From assembly GCA_004762155.1 (NCBI GenBank), contig SIHP01000003.1, forward strand, positions 186,001 through 250,000: 64,000 nt of DNA. The letters are read 5' to 3'. Origin of the DNA: Flavobacteriaceae bacterium (GTDB taxonomy: Bacteria; Bacteroidota; Bacteroidia; Flavobacteriales; Flavobacteriaceae). Under the pieces are notes generated by a model that was given only the letters and a program-made list of their open reading frames with translations, was not told the origin of the DNA and did not search any database. The translations under genes and the position numbers were made by a program. Shown one piece after another: positions 54,714-63,882 of the stretch (positions are counted from its first letter, which is position 1; the number at the start of each line of letters is the position of its first letter).

Positions 54714-56823
54714 ATGAGAAATACGTATTTACTAATCTATTTTTTTATAATTTTTATCTCTTGTAATAAAGAAGAAGGAATAGATATAGATAATTCACAA
54801 GAAGAAATAGTTACAGCAACAGAACCTTGTCTAATCTCAGGTTTTAACATCCAGGAAAATAGTACAATATCTATAAACTGTTTGTTAGATTTAGAAGGAC
54901 AAATAATAAATGTACCAGAAGGTGTTACTTTTGAGTTTGATGGAGGTGATATTTTTAACGGAACACTTAATTTTTCTTCAGAAGGAAAGATTGATGGAGA
55001 ATTATTAAATTCTAATTTGTCTATTGAAGGAAATGTAAAATTAACCAATGATACATTTAATTTTTATTCATATAGATGGAAAATAGTAGAAACAGATAGC
55101 AATCAAACACTTCCTACTCAAGAAGAAGCGTACAATAACTATACTACAATTCAAGAGACCTTAGATTTTGTAAACTTATTAGGAGCAACAAATTTTCACA
55201 TCAATAAAATGGATGCTTTTTTTGATACAGATCATATTAACACCGCTGTACTTACTTTACCATCTAACATTAATTTGGTAATGACTGATAATACTACACT
55301 TCGTGTTTTCCCTGTAGATAAAGAATATTCCTCTGTTTTAATTAAAACATACAATGTTGATAATGTAACTATCTCAGGAGGTAACCTAATTGGAGATAGA
55401 TTACTCCATGGGCCAACTGAAGGAAATGCTACTCTTGTTCAAATAGTTGCTAGTAGAAACATTATTGCCCAAGATATGCACATAAGTTATGGAGCTACTG
55501 GATTAACCATTTACAGCATATCATGGTACGATTATAGATCAAGCCACAAGACCATACATTCCTAGTGAAGATATTATCATTAGAAATAACACTTTAGACG
55601 CTAATCAAAATAATAATATATCAGTTACAGATGGGTATAGAATTTTAATTGAAGGAAATACATCTTATCGTGCAGGTAATGATGTAGAAAATAAATATTA
55701 CACATCAGAAGGAAAAGCTCCTCGAATAGGAATAGTTTTAGAACCTGCAAGTAATGGAGAAGGATATACACAAAGAATTGAAGATGTTATTATTAGTAAT
55801 AACATTATAGAAGAAACACAAACCAATTCTATTTTAGCTGTAGGCGCTTATGGTGTGGAAATTACAAATAATACAGCAGACGGAACTATAGGTTGGACAA
55901 CAGCAGCTAACGTTAGTGTAACCAACAATACTTTATTGGGAGGAGGTATAAACGGAGGTTCTTATTTTGAGTCGTACGGAATAGAGAAAAGTACAGATAA
56001 TACAATAACTAACAATACCATAAATAATACTGCTACAGGAATATTTTTAACAAATGATGAAACAGAAGTCTACAATAATAAAATAATTGATTGTACTGTT
56101 GGTATTATGATGAATAAACTTGTAAATGCTAAAATTTATGATAATAATATTACCAATACCATTGATGATAATTCTTGGGGAATTAATGGGATGTTTTATG
56201 TTGATGATGTTACTATTTATAATAATACAATTAATTTATCATCAGGTAAAGCAATGTTATTAAATAGTATTAATACTGAAGTAGGAGAAGAGGAATACAA
56301 AGTTTATGTATCTGATAATAATTTTAACACAACCATAAATACAGCAGTAACTAACAGTGAAAATGTTGAATTTACAGGTAATAATTTTATAAATGCAGGT
56401 ATTGGTTTTGGAGGTTCTTCAAATATGTTATTTAAATCAAATAGTATCGATAGTAAAACAGGAAGTGCACTTAGTATAAATAGAGCTACTGGAAGTGCAC
56501 AAAATATTAAAGTAATAGATAATGTGATTGCAAATACAAGTGGTAGTAGGTTGGCAGGATATGGAGTTAGAATCAACAAAGTAGGTACTGATTTTATAAA
56601 AGAAGATAGTAATATTGAAATATCTGGAAATACAATTTCTTCTCTAGGACAAAATTACGGTTTGCATTGTACTAATTTCGATGTGATTACCATAAAAGAT
56701 AATACCATAACAAATGAAGAAGATTATATCTCGTTGTATTTTAGAGGTAATAGCTCGGTATTAACCAATAATTCAGTATCAAATACTATAGACATTGAAG
56801 GAGTTGGAAACACTGTAGATTAG
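54714..56823 (+). pseudogene. Right-handed beta-helix lipoprotein, interrupted by a frameshift
   Basis: The first frame (54714-55565) starts with a lipoprotein signal (FIFISC) and runs 283 residues; the second frame carries the sequence on from about 55527 (HGTIIDQATRPYIPSEDI) to 56823. Omitting one base near 55520-55526 (in CATATCATGG) gives one chain of about 702 residues. Short asparagine-rich turns (NNTxxN, SNNIIE, DNNFN, GNNFIN) repeat every 20-25 residues through the second half, as in parallel beta-helices of polysaccharide lyases and tailspike-like proteins. Catalytic residues cannot be assigned. Either a real frameshift or an assembly error. Confidence 0.78.
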
Positions 56824-56916
56824 TAAAATAGATTTTTATTAATATAATGTTTTTAAAAGGAGAAAAATAATATAAGGATAAAGATTGTTTTTAATGGTAT
56901 TTATAATTTAAAACAG

Positions 56917-56924
56917 TATATTTG
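56917..56924 (+). promoter_or_regulatory. -7 box of the rpsF-rpsR-rplI operon
   Basis: TATATTTG followed by C fits the extended consensus TAnnTTTGC, 33 bp upstream of the rpsF ATG. Confidence 0.7.
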
Positions 56925-56957
56925 CACCCTTTAAAATTAATATTTAAACAATTTATT

Positions 56958-57299
56958 ATGAATCATTACGAAACTGTTTTCATTTTGAATCCCGTTTTAT
57001 CTGAGCCTCAGATAAAGGAAACAGTACAAAAGTTCGAGGACTATTTGGTTTCTAAAGGTGCCGAAATGATACACAAAGAAAATTGGGGACTAAAGAAATT
57101 ATCTTACCCAATTGAGAAGAAAAAAAGTGGTTTTTATCACTTATTAGAGTTTAAAGTAGCTGGAGATGCTATTACTGCGTTTGAATTAGAATTCAGACGT
57201 GACGATAGTGTTATGCGTTATTTAACTGTAAAGTTAGACAAGCATGCAGCAGCTTGGGCTGAGAAAAGAAAATCACGTGTTAAATCTACAAAAAAGTAA
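56958..57299 (+). CDS. rpsF: 30S ribosomal protein S6
   Basis: 113 residues from MNHYETVFILNPVLSEPQ at 56958; an in-frame start at 56922 lies inside the promoter box and is rejected. NWGLKKLSYPIEKKKSGFYHL is the S6 signature. Binds S18 and the central domain of 16S rRNA. First gene of the S6-S18-L9 operon. Confidence 0.96.
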   Translation: MNHYETVFILNPVLSEPQIKETVQKFEDYLVSKGAEMIHKENWGLKKLSYPIEKKKSGFYHLLEFKVAGDAITAFELEFRRDDSVMRYLTVKLDKHAAAWAEKRKSRVKSTKK

Positions 57300-57302
57300 G
57301 AA

Positions 57303-57599
57303 ATGGCATCTATAGAACAACAAGCAAAAGGTGGTAAGCAAGGTGAAGTTAGATATTTAACTCCTCTTGACATAGAAACTAAAAAAGAAGCAAAATACTG
57401 TCGTTTTAAGAAAAATGGTATTAAGTACATCGATTATAAAGATGCAGACTTCTTAATGTATTTAGTAAACGATCAAGGTAAAATTTTACCAAGACGTTTA
57501 ACAGGAACATCATTAAAATATCAACGTAAAGTTGCACAAGCTATTAAAAGAGCTCGTCATTTAGCTTTAATGCCTTACGTTGGAGATATGTTAAAATAA
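57303..57599 (+). CDS. rpsR: 30S ribosomal protein S18
   Basis: 98 residues. [46 protein letters not shown]. It has an N-terminal extension of about 20 residues, usual in Bacteroidetes. Three bases separate it from rpsF. Confidence 0.96.
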   Translation: MASIEQQAKGGKQGEVRYLTPLDIETKKEAKYCRFKKNGIKYIDYKDADFLMYLVNDQGKILPRRLTGTSLKYQRKVAQAIKRARHLALMPYVGDMLK

Positions 57600-57612
57600 T
57601 AAGAAGGAGACA

Positions 57613-58062
57613 ATGGAATTAATATTAAGACAAGACGTAGATAATTTAGGTTTTAAAGACGACGTGGTTACTGTAAAAAATGGTTACGGACGTAATTACC
57701 TAATTCCTCAAGGATATGCAGTTTTAGCTACTTCTTCTGCAAAGAAAGTTTTAGCAGAGAACTTAAAACAACGTGCTTTTAAAGAAGCTAAATTAGTAGA
57801 AGAAGCTAATGTATTAGCTGAGACTGTTAAAGGATATGAATTAAAAATTGCCTCTAAAGTAGGTTCTGGAGATAAATTATTTGGATCTGTAAACAACATT
57901 AATGTTGCTGAAGCTTTAAGTAAAGCAGGTACAGATATTGATAAGAAATTTATCAAAGTAACTGGAGGTAATGTAAAAAGATTAGGTAAATACAATGCTG
58001 CTGTACGTTTACACAGAGCAGTTGTTGCCGATATCGTATTTGAAGTAGTTGCTGAAAAGTAA
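57613..58062 (+). CDS. rplI: 50S ribosomal protein L9
   Basis: 149 residues. MELILRQDVDNLGFKDDVV, GYGRNYLIPQGYAVLA in the N-terminal domain, and a C-terminal domain starting about residue 80 with GSGDKLFGSV and KRLGKYNAAVRLH. Rod-shaped L9 extends from domain V of 23S rRNA. Preceded by AAGAAGGAGACA, one of the few Shine-Dalgarno-like sequences in this window. Confidence 0.96.
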   Translation: MELILRQDVDNLGFKDDVVTVKNGYGRNYLIPQGYAVLATSSAKKVLAENLKQRAFKEAKLVEEANVLAETVKGYELKIASKVGSGDKLFGSVNNINVAEALSKAGTDIDKKFIKVTGGNVKRLGKYNAAVRLHRAVVADIVFEVVAEK

Positions 58063-58090
58063 AATATTTTAAAATACAACTTATAAAACT

Positions 58091-58117
58091 AAAGCCTGTT
58101 CATTTTGAACGGGCTTT
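58091..58117 (+). terminator. Terminator of the ribosomal protein operon
   Basis: 12-bp stem (AAAGCCTGTTCA with TGAACGGGCTTT, one T-G pair) and T run. The following bases to 58304 show nothing I can name. Confidence 0.87.
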
Positions 58118-58304
58118 TTTGTTTATAGTAAAGCTATAACGCTATTCTTGTAAAAGTAATAGTTAAAGCTTTATAGTTGTTTTTAGTTAATTTGAAGAAT
58201 ACTTTGTGGTTGAATTCAATTCAGGTAATAGTTATTATAGTCGAATACAAAAGATATTCTAAGCTTATATATCATTAATAAATCTATTTTAAGAAAATTA
58301 CAAA

Positions 58305-58338
58305 ACAAAACCCATTATAAATTTATAATGGGTTTTGT
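58305..58338. terminator. 34-bp perfect palindrome, probable terminator of the minus-strand barrel gene
   Basis: Arms of 17 bp without a spacer (core AACCCATTATAAA). It lies 37 bp beyond the stop of the convergent barrel gene. Confidence 0.75.
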
Positions 58339-58366
58339 TATATATTATAAAGAGTTGCTAAAACAA

Positions 58367-58382
58367 CTTACTTACTTACTTA
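58367..58382. repeat. CTTA tetranucleotide tandem repeat over a stop codon
   Basis: Four CTTA units; the third and fourth straddle the last codon and TAA stop of the minus-strand barrel gene. Slippage would alter only the C-terminal residues of the protein. Confidence 0.8.
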
Positions 58383-59911
58383 CTACTTAAAAAAGAAAAA
58401 CGGTAAGATATACCAAGATTAATAAAAGGATTGCTTAAACCACCACCTTTAGCTTTAACATAACCTAAGCCACCGCGTAAATCTAAAGTGTTTGTAAGTT
58501 TATAATTAGCTCCAATACTTGGTTTTACAATTAAACCTTCTCCAGTACTAATTCCACCTCCACCAGCTGCACCAGCTAATGCTTGTAAAAACACAGATGC
58601 TTTATTATTTAAGAATGATTTAGATTGTATACCTAAACCAACTATTCCTTCTGCATAAGCACCAGCATCACCAAAATTAGCAAATGATGTTTGTCCAGCT
58701 ACGTAAATATATTTATTTAAAAAGAAGTTAAACTGCACAGAGATTTGATGCATATCTTGATTGAATCCACCGTTTCTTTTAGCATCAAGATATAAATCTT
58801 GTTTTAAAATTGTTTCAAAACCTTTAAATTTAGCAATAGAATAATCTTTTTCTTCAGATTGAATACCGTCTTTATCAATATAATATTTCAAGCCAAAACC
58901 AAGAGTAGAAGAAAGGAAATGACTATCTGGACTCATTAAAAAACCTTTATTTATAGAGGCATATACGTTATCAAATAACTTTTGTTCTAGAGAAATATCT
59001 GGGTAAATCAAAAAACCACCTTTAGTGTCAACACCGCCGCCGCCGCCAGCTCCTATACCAAACTTAGCTAAAACATTGGTTCTATTTCTATTCATAGATA
59101 AATGATATCCAGCACCAACAAAAATATCCATATAACCAGCAGGTATTCCTGAGTATGCTCCATCAGCTTTTAAAAAGAAAAAGATATTATTGTTTAAATA
59201 AGAATCAACTTCAAAACCAGCTAATCTAATCGTTCTACTAGCAATGTTTGTTCCGTCAGCAAATTGAGAATCTCCTTTTACGGATAAATTATTGGCATGC
59301 GCCATTAAAGAAATTCGATGAGATGCTTGTTTCCAAGTAGAGTTTACTAGTTCTTCAGTAGAAAAACTGGTCTCTTTAATATTGAAATCCACAAAGTCAA
59401 AAGACAAAGGAATTTGAACAGAAGCATAAATTTGATTACTATTTATTTCTCCTCCATCAAAAAAGTTAATATAACTCCAACCAGCAGTTACAGCAAATTT
59501 GTTAAAATTATACCCAAGGTTCAAATGTGGCAAAATAAAAGCACCGCCACCATCTGGAGCAGCTGCGCCACCACCACCACCAAAATGAATACCTGCATCT
59601 ACAAATAAATTTTCTGTTATTTTATGTTGAACTCCAGCGTTTACACCTAAAGTAAAAAAACCACCACGAATACCACCAACAGCTCCGTAAAAACCAGCTC
59701 CAATATAAAAATTGTTATGAAGCGTTAAGTTATAATGGATTCCTGTGAAATCCATATTTTGCTCATTATTAGGCATGTTAATAGATAAGAAATCTAATTG
59801 AGCAAAACCAAATTGAGTTTTTTTAGTTGGTACTTCATTTTGACTATAAAAAAAATGAACACTCATTATTGTTAAACAAAAGAGTGTTCTTTTAAAAATG
59901 GATTTAACCAT
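58376..59911 (-). CDS. Secreted outer membrane beta-barrel-type protein with three glycine-rich repeats
   Basis: 511 residues with a signal peptide (HFFYSQ). Three modules each contain a poly-glycine stretch followed by a phased hydrophobic strand: GGGGGAAAPDGGGAFILPHL near residue 115, GAGGGGGVDTKGGFLIYPDI near 290, and GAAGGGGISTGEGLIVKPSI near 455. The C-terminus (INLGISYRFSFLSSK) is barrel-like but ends past the last strand. The family is not recognised. Gene order, 17 bp from the SPOR protein gene, suggests one transcript. Confidence 0.7.
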   Translation of the reverse strand: MVKSIFKRTLFCLTIMSVHFFYSQNEVPTKKTQFGFAQLDFLSINMPNNEQNMDFTGIHYNLTLHNNFYIGAGFYGAVGGIRGGFFTLGVNAGVQHKITENLFVDAGIHFGGGGGAAAPDGGGAFILPHLNLGYNFNKFAVTAGWSYINFFDGGEINSNQIYASVQIPLSFDFVDFNIKETSFSTEELVNSTWKQASHRISLMAHANNLSVKGDSQFADGTNIASRTIRLAGFEVDSYLNNNIFFFLKADGAYSGIPAGYMDIFVGAGYHLSMNRNRTNVLAKFGIGAGGGGGVDTKGGFLIYPDISLEQKLFDNVYASINKGFLMSPDSHFLSSTLGFGLKYYIDKDGIQSEEKDYSIAKFKGFETILKQDLYLDAKRNGGFNQDMHQISVQFNFFLNKYIYVAGQTSFANFGDAGAYAEGIVGLGIQSKSFLNNKASVFLQALAGAAGGGGISTGEGLIVKPSIGANYKLTNTLDLRGGLGYVKAKGGGLSNPFINLGISYRFSFLSSK

Positions 59912-59928
59912 AATGTTTATAATGTTTT

Positions 59929-60546
59929 TTAATTAGGGTGTTCTATTTCTTGTCGTACGCCATCAATATATGAAGCAACAAAAGCATCTCTAAAACCTAC
60001 TTTAATTAATTCTTTTCTAAAGTTTTGTGCTTCTCTAAGAGTTTCAAACAAGCCAATGGAGTATTTAAATAGTTCTTCATTAGAAGATATTCCAGCAATA
60101 GTTTCAGAAAGTAAGGTGTATCTATTTTTGGTAAATGCACCTATTTGTACTGAGTATATTTTTTGGCCTTCTAAATTACTTTTAATAGCAGCAGTAGTTT
60201 CTTCAATAGAATTATTATTACTATTGTTAGCCAGTTCATCCAAATGAGCATTATTCATGCTATCTATAACTCGGCTAGCTTCATTTTGTTTAATTTCATT
60301 AATATTTATAGAACTACTTCCGTTACTATAAAAATAAAAAGCCAAAGCTAAAGCAATACCAGTAATAACACTAAGAACGATATTTTGTATTAATGTGTTT
60401 TTTTTATTTTTAACACTATCTTCTTTTTGTTTATTTAAAGTTTCAGTTGTAGTCTCTAATTCTTCATTTGTTTCAGCTAATTTATCTTCTGCATCATCAA
60501 TTTGTTTGTGTAATGCAACTAAATCGTCTTCATTTAAATAAGGCAT
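59929..60546 (-). CDS. SPOR-domain-like membrane protein with cytoplasmic coiled coil
   Basis: 205 residues. An N-terminal coiled coil (about 5-45, HKQIDDAEDKLAETNEELE), one membrane helix (50-72), a low-complexity linker rich in N and S, and a C-terminal SPOR-like domain (130-195; YSVQIGAFTKNRYT, ... SIGLFETLREAQNFRKEL, GFRDAFVASYIDG). SPOR domains bind denuded peptidoglycan at division sites. The upstream location of the coiled coil implies a cytoplasmic partner. Confidence 0.8.
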   Translation of the reverse strand: MPYLNEDDLVALHKQIDDAEDKLAETNEELETTTETLNKQKEDSVKNKKNTLIQNIVLSVITGIALALAFYFYSNGSSSININEIKQNEASRVIDSMNNAHLDELANNSNNNSIEETTAAIKSNLEGQKIYSVQIGAFTKNRYTLLSETIAGISSNEELFKYSIGLFETLREAQNFRKELIKVGFRDAFVASYIDGVRQEIEHPN

Positions 60547-60586
60547 GATTTTTTATTTGATGTTAGGGCTAAAATACAAATCTTTT

Positions 60587-62884
60587 TTAAATAGTAACTT
60601 TTTCAATAGTAATAACTACAGTTTTAGAGGCAGGTGTATTACTTATGTTTGCTTTACTTTTTATAGGTACTAAAACATTGGCTTCAGGAAAGTAAGTTGC
60701 AACACATTGTTGCGGAATACTATAAGGAATAATTAAAAAGCCTTCAGCTGTTCTTTGTTCATTATTAAAATGACTAATTAAATTAACTTTATCCAATTTT
60801 TTTAACCCTAATTTTTGCATGTCTTTAGGATTTATAAAAACAACTCTTCTTTCATTTAATACACCTCTATAACGATCGTTTAAGCCATAGATAGTAGTAT
60901 TGTACTGATCATGAGTACGAATTGTCATCAGCATAAATTGATGATCTCTTAAGTAGATCTCCGAAGGTTTATTAATAGTAAAGTTAGCTTTTCCTGTAGC
61001 TGTAGGTTTAAAGTTATTATCTCTAGCATTGTTAGGTAAATAGAAACCACCTTTTTTACGAACTCTTTCATTGTAGTTTTCAAACCCTTTTATAGTAGCT
61101 TCAATTTTATCTCTAATGAGATCATAATTGGTAATTAATTGATTCCATTCCACTTTTGAGTTTTGTAAAGTTGCTGTAGCTAAACCAGCAACAATAGCAG
61201 GTTCACTTAATAAATGCTCAGAAGCAGGTTTTAAATGTCCAACAGATTGGTGTACAACTCCCATAGAATTTTCAACAGTAACAAATTGTTCTCCAGAAGC
61301 TTGTGCATCTTTTTCAGAGCGACCTAAACAAGGTAAGATTAATGCTTGTTTACCATGAATTAAATGACTTCTGTTTAATTTGGTAGATACCTGAACGGTT
61401 AAGTTACATTTTCGTAAAGCATCGGCAGTAAATTCAGTATCAGGTGTTGCAGAAACAAAATTCCCTCCCATTCCAAAAAATACTTTAGCTTCTTCTTTAT
61501 GCATGGCTTCAATTGCAGATACAACATCATAACCAGTTTCAGTAGGAGGAGAGAAGTCAAATTCTTTAGCTAATTTTTTACCAAATTCAGGTTTTAATTT
61601 CTCCCAAATTCCCATAGTTCTATCTCCTTGAACATTAGAATGTCCACGAACGGGACAAGTTCCAGCTCCTTTTTTACCAATACTTCCTTTTAACAATAGT
61701 AAATTAACAACTTCTCTAATATTATCTACCGCATTTTTATGCTGTGTTAAGCCCATTGCCCAACAAATAATTATTTTTTCATTATTGATGATGAGTTCCG
61801 CAGCTTGTTCTATTTGAGAGATTTCTAAACCTGTTTGAGGAAGTAAATCTTCAATAGAATACTTATCTAAATCTTCTAAAAAAGCATCTAATCCAGCTGT
61901 TTTTTCTTGTATAAATTGATGATTAAAAACTGAGTTTGGTTGTTCCAATTCTCGTTGTTTCATCATTTTTAAAATAATTTTTAACAAGGCAACATCACCA
62001 TTTATTTTAACTTGTAAAAATAAATCGGTTAATTCTTGACCTTTACCAATCCATTTTAAAGGGTTTTGCGGATCTACATAATTTTTTAAGCCAACTTCTG
62101 GTAACGGATTGATAGAAATTATTTTTCCACCATTCTTTTTAGTTTCACTTAAAGCAGTTAACATTCTCGGATGGTTGGTTCCTGGGTTTTGACCAATAAC
62201 CATAACCAAATCGGCGTGATTAAAATCATCTAAAGTAACCGAACCTTTTCCGATACCTAAAGTTTCAGATAAGGCAGCTCCACTACTTTCATGACACATA
62301 TTAGAACAATCTGGTAAATTATTTGTTCCGAATTGACGTACAAAAAGTTGGTATAAAAAAGCAGCTTCATTACTTGTTCTACCAGAAGTATAAAAAACGG
62401 CTTCGTTAGGTGAAGCTAAACTATTTAATTCGTTACCAATTGTTTTAAAAGCTTCTTCCCAGGATATCTCTTCGTAATGTGTAGCGCCTTCTTTTAAAAT
62501 CATTGGATGTGTAATACGTCCGCTTTTTCCTATTTCATAATCTGACCAGTTAGATAATTCTTCTACAGAATGTGTAGCGAAAAACATTGGCGAAATTCTA
62601 TTTTTGGTAGCTTCTTCGGCAATAGCTTTTGCTCCATTTTCGCAATACTCTGCTAAAAAAGCACGTTTTTCATCAGGATCTGGCCAAGCACATCCTGGAC
62701 AATCTAATCCGTAAGTCTGATTTAAGTTTTTTAATACTCCAATTCCTTTAATTACGCCTACTTCTGAAAAAACATGTTGTAAAGCTGATGATATTGCTTT
62801 GGTTCCAACAGCTTTAGTTGGAATTTCAGTCAATTTAATTCCTGTAAATTTTTTAGGCGGTTGTGCGTTGGTTTTCTTTGTCAT
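60587..62884 (-). CDS. FdhF/YdeP-family molybdopterin oxidoreductase
   Basis: 765 residues. CPGCAWPDP near residue 57 is specific to the YdeP branch. Later motifs are FYTSGRTSNEAAFLYQLFVRQFG, DCSNMCHESSG, GQNPGTNHPRM and the C-terminal molydopterin dinucleotide domain (RTHDQYNTTIYGLNDRYRG). It has no Sec or catalytic Cys of true formate dehydrogenases and may reduce other substrates. Overlaps the downstream end of fdhD by 32 bases. Confidence 0.9.
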   Translation of the reverse strand: MTKKTNAQPPKKFTGIKLTEIPTKAVGTKAISSALQHVFSEVGVIKGIGVLKNLNQTYGLDCPGCAWPDPDEKRAFLAEYCENGAKAIAEEATKNRISPMFFATHSVEELSNWSDYEIGKSGRITHPMILKEGATHYEEISWEEAFKTIGNELNSLASPNEAVFYTSGRTSNEAAFLYQLFVRQFGTNNLPDCSNMCHESSGAALSETLGIGKGSVTLDDFNHADLVMVIGQNPGTNHPRMLTALSETKKNGGKIISINPLPEVGLKNYVDPQNPLKWIGKGQELTDLFLQVKINGDVALLKIILKMMKQRELEQPNSVFNHQFIQEKTAGLDAFLEDLDKYSIEDLLPQTGLEISQIEQAAELIINNEKIIICWAMGLTQHKNAVDNIREVVNLLLLKGSIGKKGAGTCPVRGHSNVQGDRTMGIWEKLKPEFGKKLAKEFDFSPPTETGYDVVSAIEAMHKEEAKVFFGMGGNFVSATPDTEFTADALRKCNLTVQVSTKLNRSHLIHGKQALILPCLGRSEKDAQASGEQFVTVENSMGVVHQSVGHLKPASEHLLSEPAIVAGLATATLQNSKVEWNQLITNYDLIRDKIEATIKGFENYNERVRKKGGFYLPNNARDNNFKPTATGKANFTINKPSEIYLRDHQFMLMTIRTHDQYNTTIYGLNDRYRGVLNERRVVFINPKDMQKLGLKKLDKVNLISHFNNEQRTAEGFLIIPYSIPQQCVATYFPEANVLVPIKSKANISNTPASKTVVITIEKVTI

Positions 62885-63671
62885 AAGAAATATATTGTGG
62901 ATTGGCGTAAATAGTCATTTTATTATCTCGGTTGAAACCAATAAGGCAGATACCGAATTCTTTTGCAAAATCTACAGCTAATGATGAGCAAGCAGAAACA
63001 GCTACAATTATAGGAACCTTAGCGAAAAAAGCTTTTGATACAATTTCATAAGAAACACGTCCGCTAACTAACATTGTTTTAGCTTCTTTAAGTTGATTAT
63101 TAAAGAGTAGATTTCCAATACATTTATCAACAGCGTTATGGCGACCAATGTCTTCTTTTAATGTAAGTATCTCTTCATTAATATTAAAAATAGCAGCAGC
63201 GTGACTTCCACCAGAAAGGTGAAATGTGTTTTGTGCTTTTTGCATTTTTAAATACATTTTTTGAATACTCTTTTGAGAAACTTGAAAAGCATTTTTTAAA
63301 GCATCTCCAGATAATTCAATGTCTTCTAATTCCTTTTTTCCGCATATTCCGCAAGAAGAAACTGATAAAAGTGTACGCTTATTTAAATATCCTTTGCCTA
63401 GTTGTTCTTTAGGTATAATAACGTTTATTATTGTAGAAAATTTTTTATTTTTAACTAGCTCTAAAGTTAAGTTTTCCTTTTTTTTATAAATATCTTCAGC
63501 ATATAACAATCCTCTAATGAGTTCTTTATCATCAGCAGGTGTTCTCATTACTACTGTGTATGGTTCTGCGTTAATATTAATTTGTAAAGGAGCTTCAATA
63601 ACAAGTGTATCTTCTATTTTAGACGGTTGATTGTCTATTATTTTAAAAGATGTATAATCTATAGATTGCAT
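62853..63671 (-). CDS. fdhD: Formate dehydrogenase accessory sulfurtransferase FdhD
   Basis: 272 residues. SSCGICGKKELED (near residue 110) holds the conserved CxxC, GGSHAAAIF and EDIGRHNAVDKCIG follow near 155 and 175, and SGRVSYEIVSKAF near 205. FdhD passes sulfur from IscS to the molybdenum cofactor. Its pairing with a YdeP-type enzyme supports a role in maturing that enzyme. The ATG is only four bases from a TAAATTTG box, so the mRNA may be leaderless or nearly so. Confidence 0.92.
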   Translation of the reverse strand: MQSIDYTSFKIIDNQPSKIEDTLVIEAPLQININAEPYTVVMRTPADDKELIRGLLYAEDIYKKKENLTLELVKNKKFSTIINVIIPKEQLGKGYLNKRTLLSVSSCGICGKKELEDIELSGDALKNAFQVSQKSIQKMYLKMQKAQNTFHLSGGSHAAAIFNINEEILTLKEDIGRHNAVDKCIGNLLFNNQLKEAKTMLVSGRVSYEIVSKAFFAKVPIIVAVSACSSLAVDFAKEFGICLIGFNRDNKMTIYANPQYISYDKENQRTTA

Positions 63672-63675
63672 GAAA

Positions 63676-63683
63676 CAAATTTA
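63676..63683 (-). promoter_or_regulatory. -7 box upstream of fdhD
   Basis: TAAATTTG on the minus strand, exact consensus, but ending four bases before the ATG at 63671. Either the transcript is leaderless or the match is accidental. Confidence 0.4.
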
Positions 63684-63822
63684 TTGAAAATATGTTAGCT
63701 CGTGGTTTTTTAAGTTCAAAAGTTTTAGAAGTTAAGAATTGTAGGATTAAAGAAGTTAAGTTTTTTTGTTAATAACTTTATTGAGATCAGTATTTTATAA
63801 ATGCTAATTTTTAAACACTTGT

Positions 63823-63878
63823 AACAACCAACAACCAACAACCAACAACCAACAACCAACAACCAACAACCAACAACT
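63823..63878. repeat. Heptanucleotide tandem repeat (AACAACC)n
   Basis: Seven perfect AACAACC copies (63823-63871) plus AACAACT. It sits five bases from the stop of the downstream minus-strand gene. Between fdhD (63671) and this array, 63684-63822 contains no recognised element. Confidence 0.92.
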
Positions 63879-63882
63879 TAAA

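Noticed and set aside
63823..63878. CRISPR array
   Set aside because: The units are contiguous heptamers without spacers and no cas genes occur in the window.
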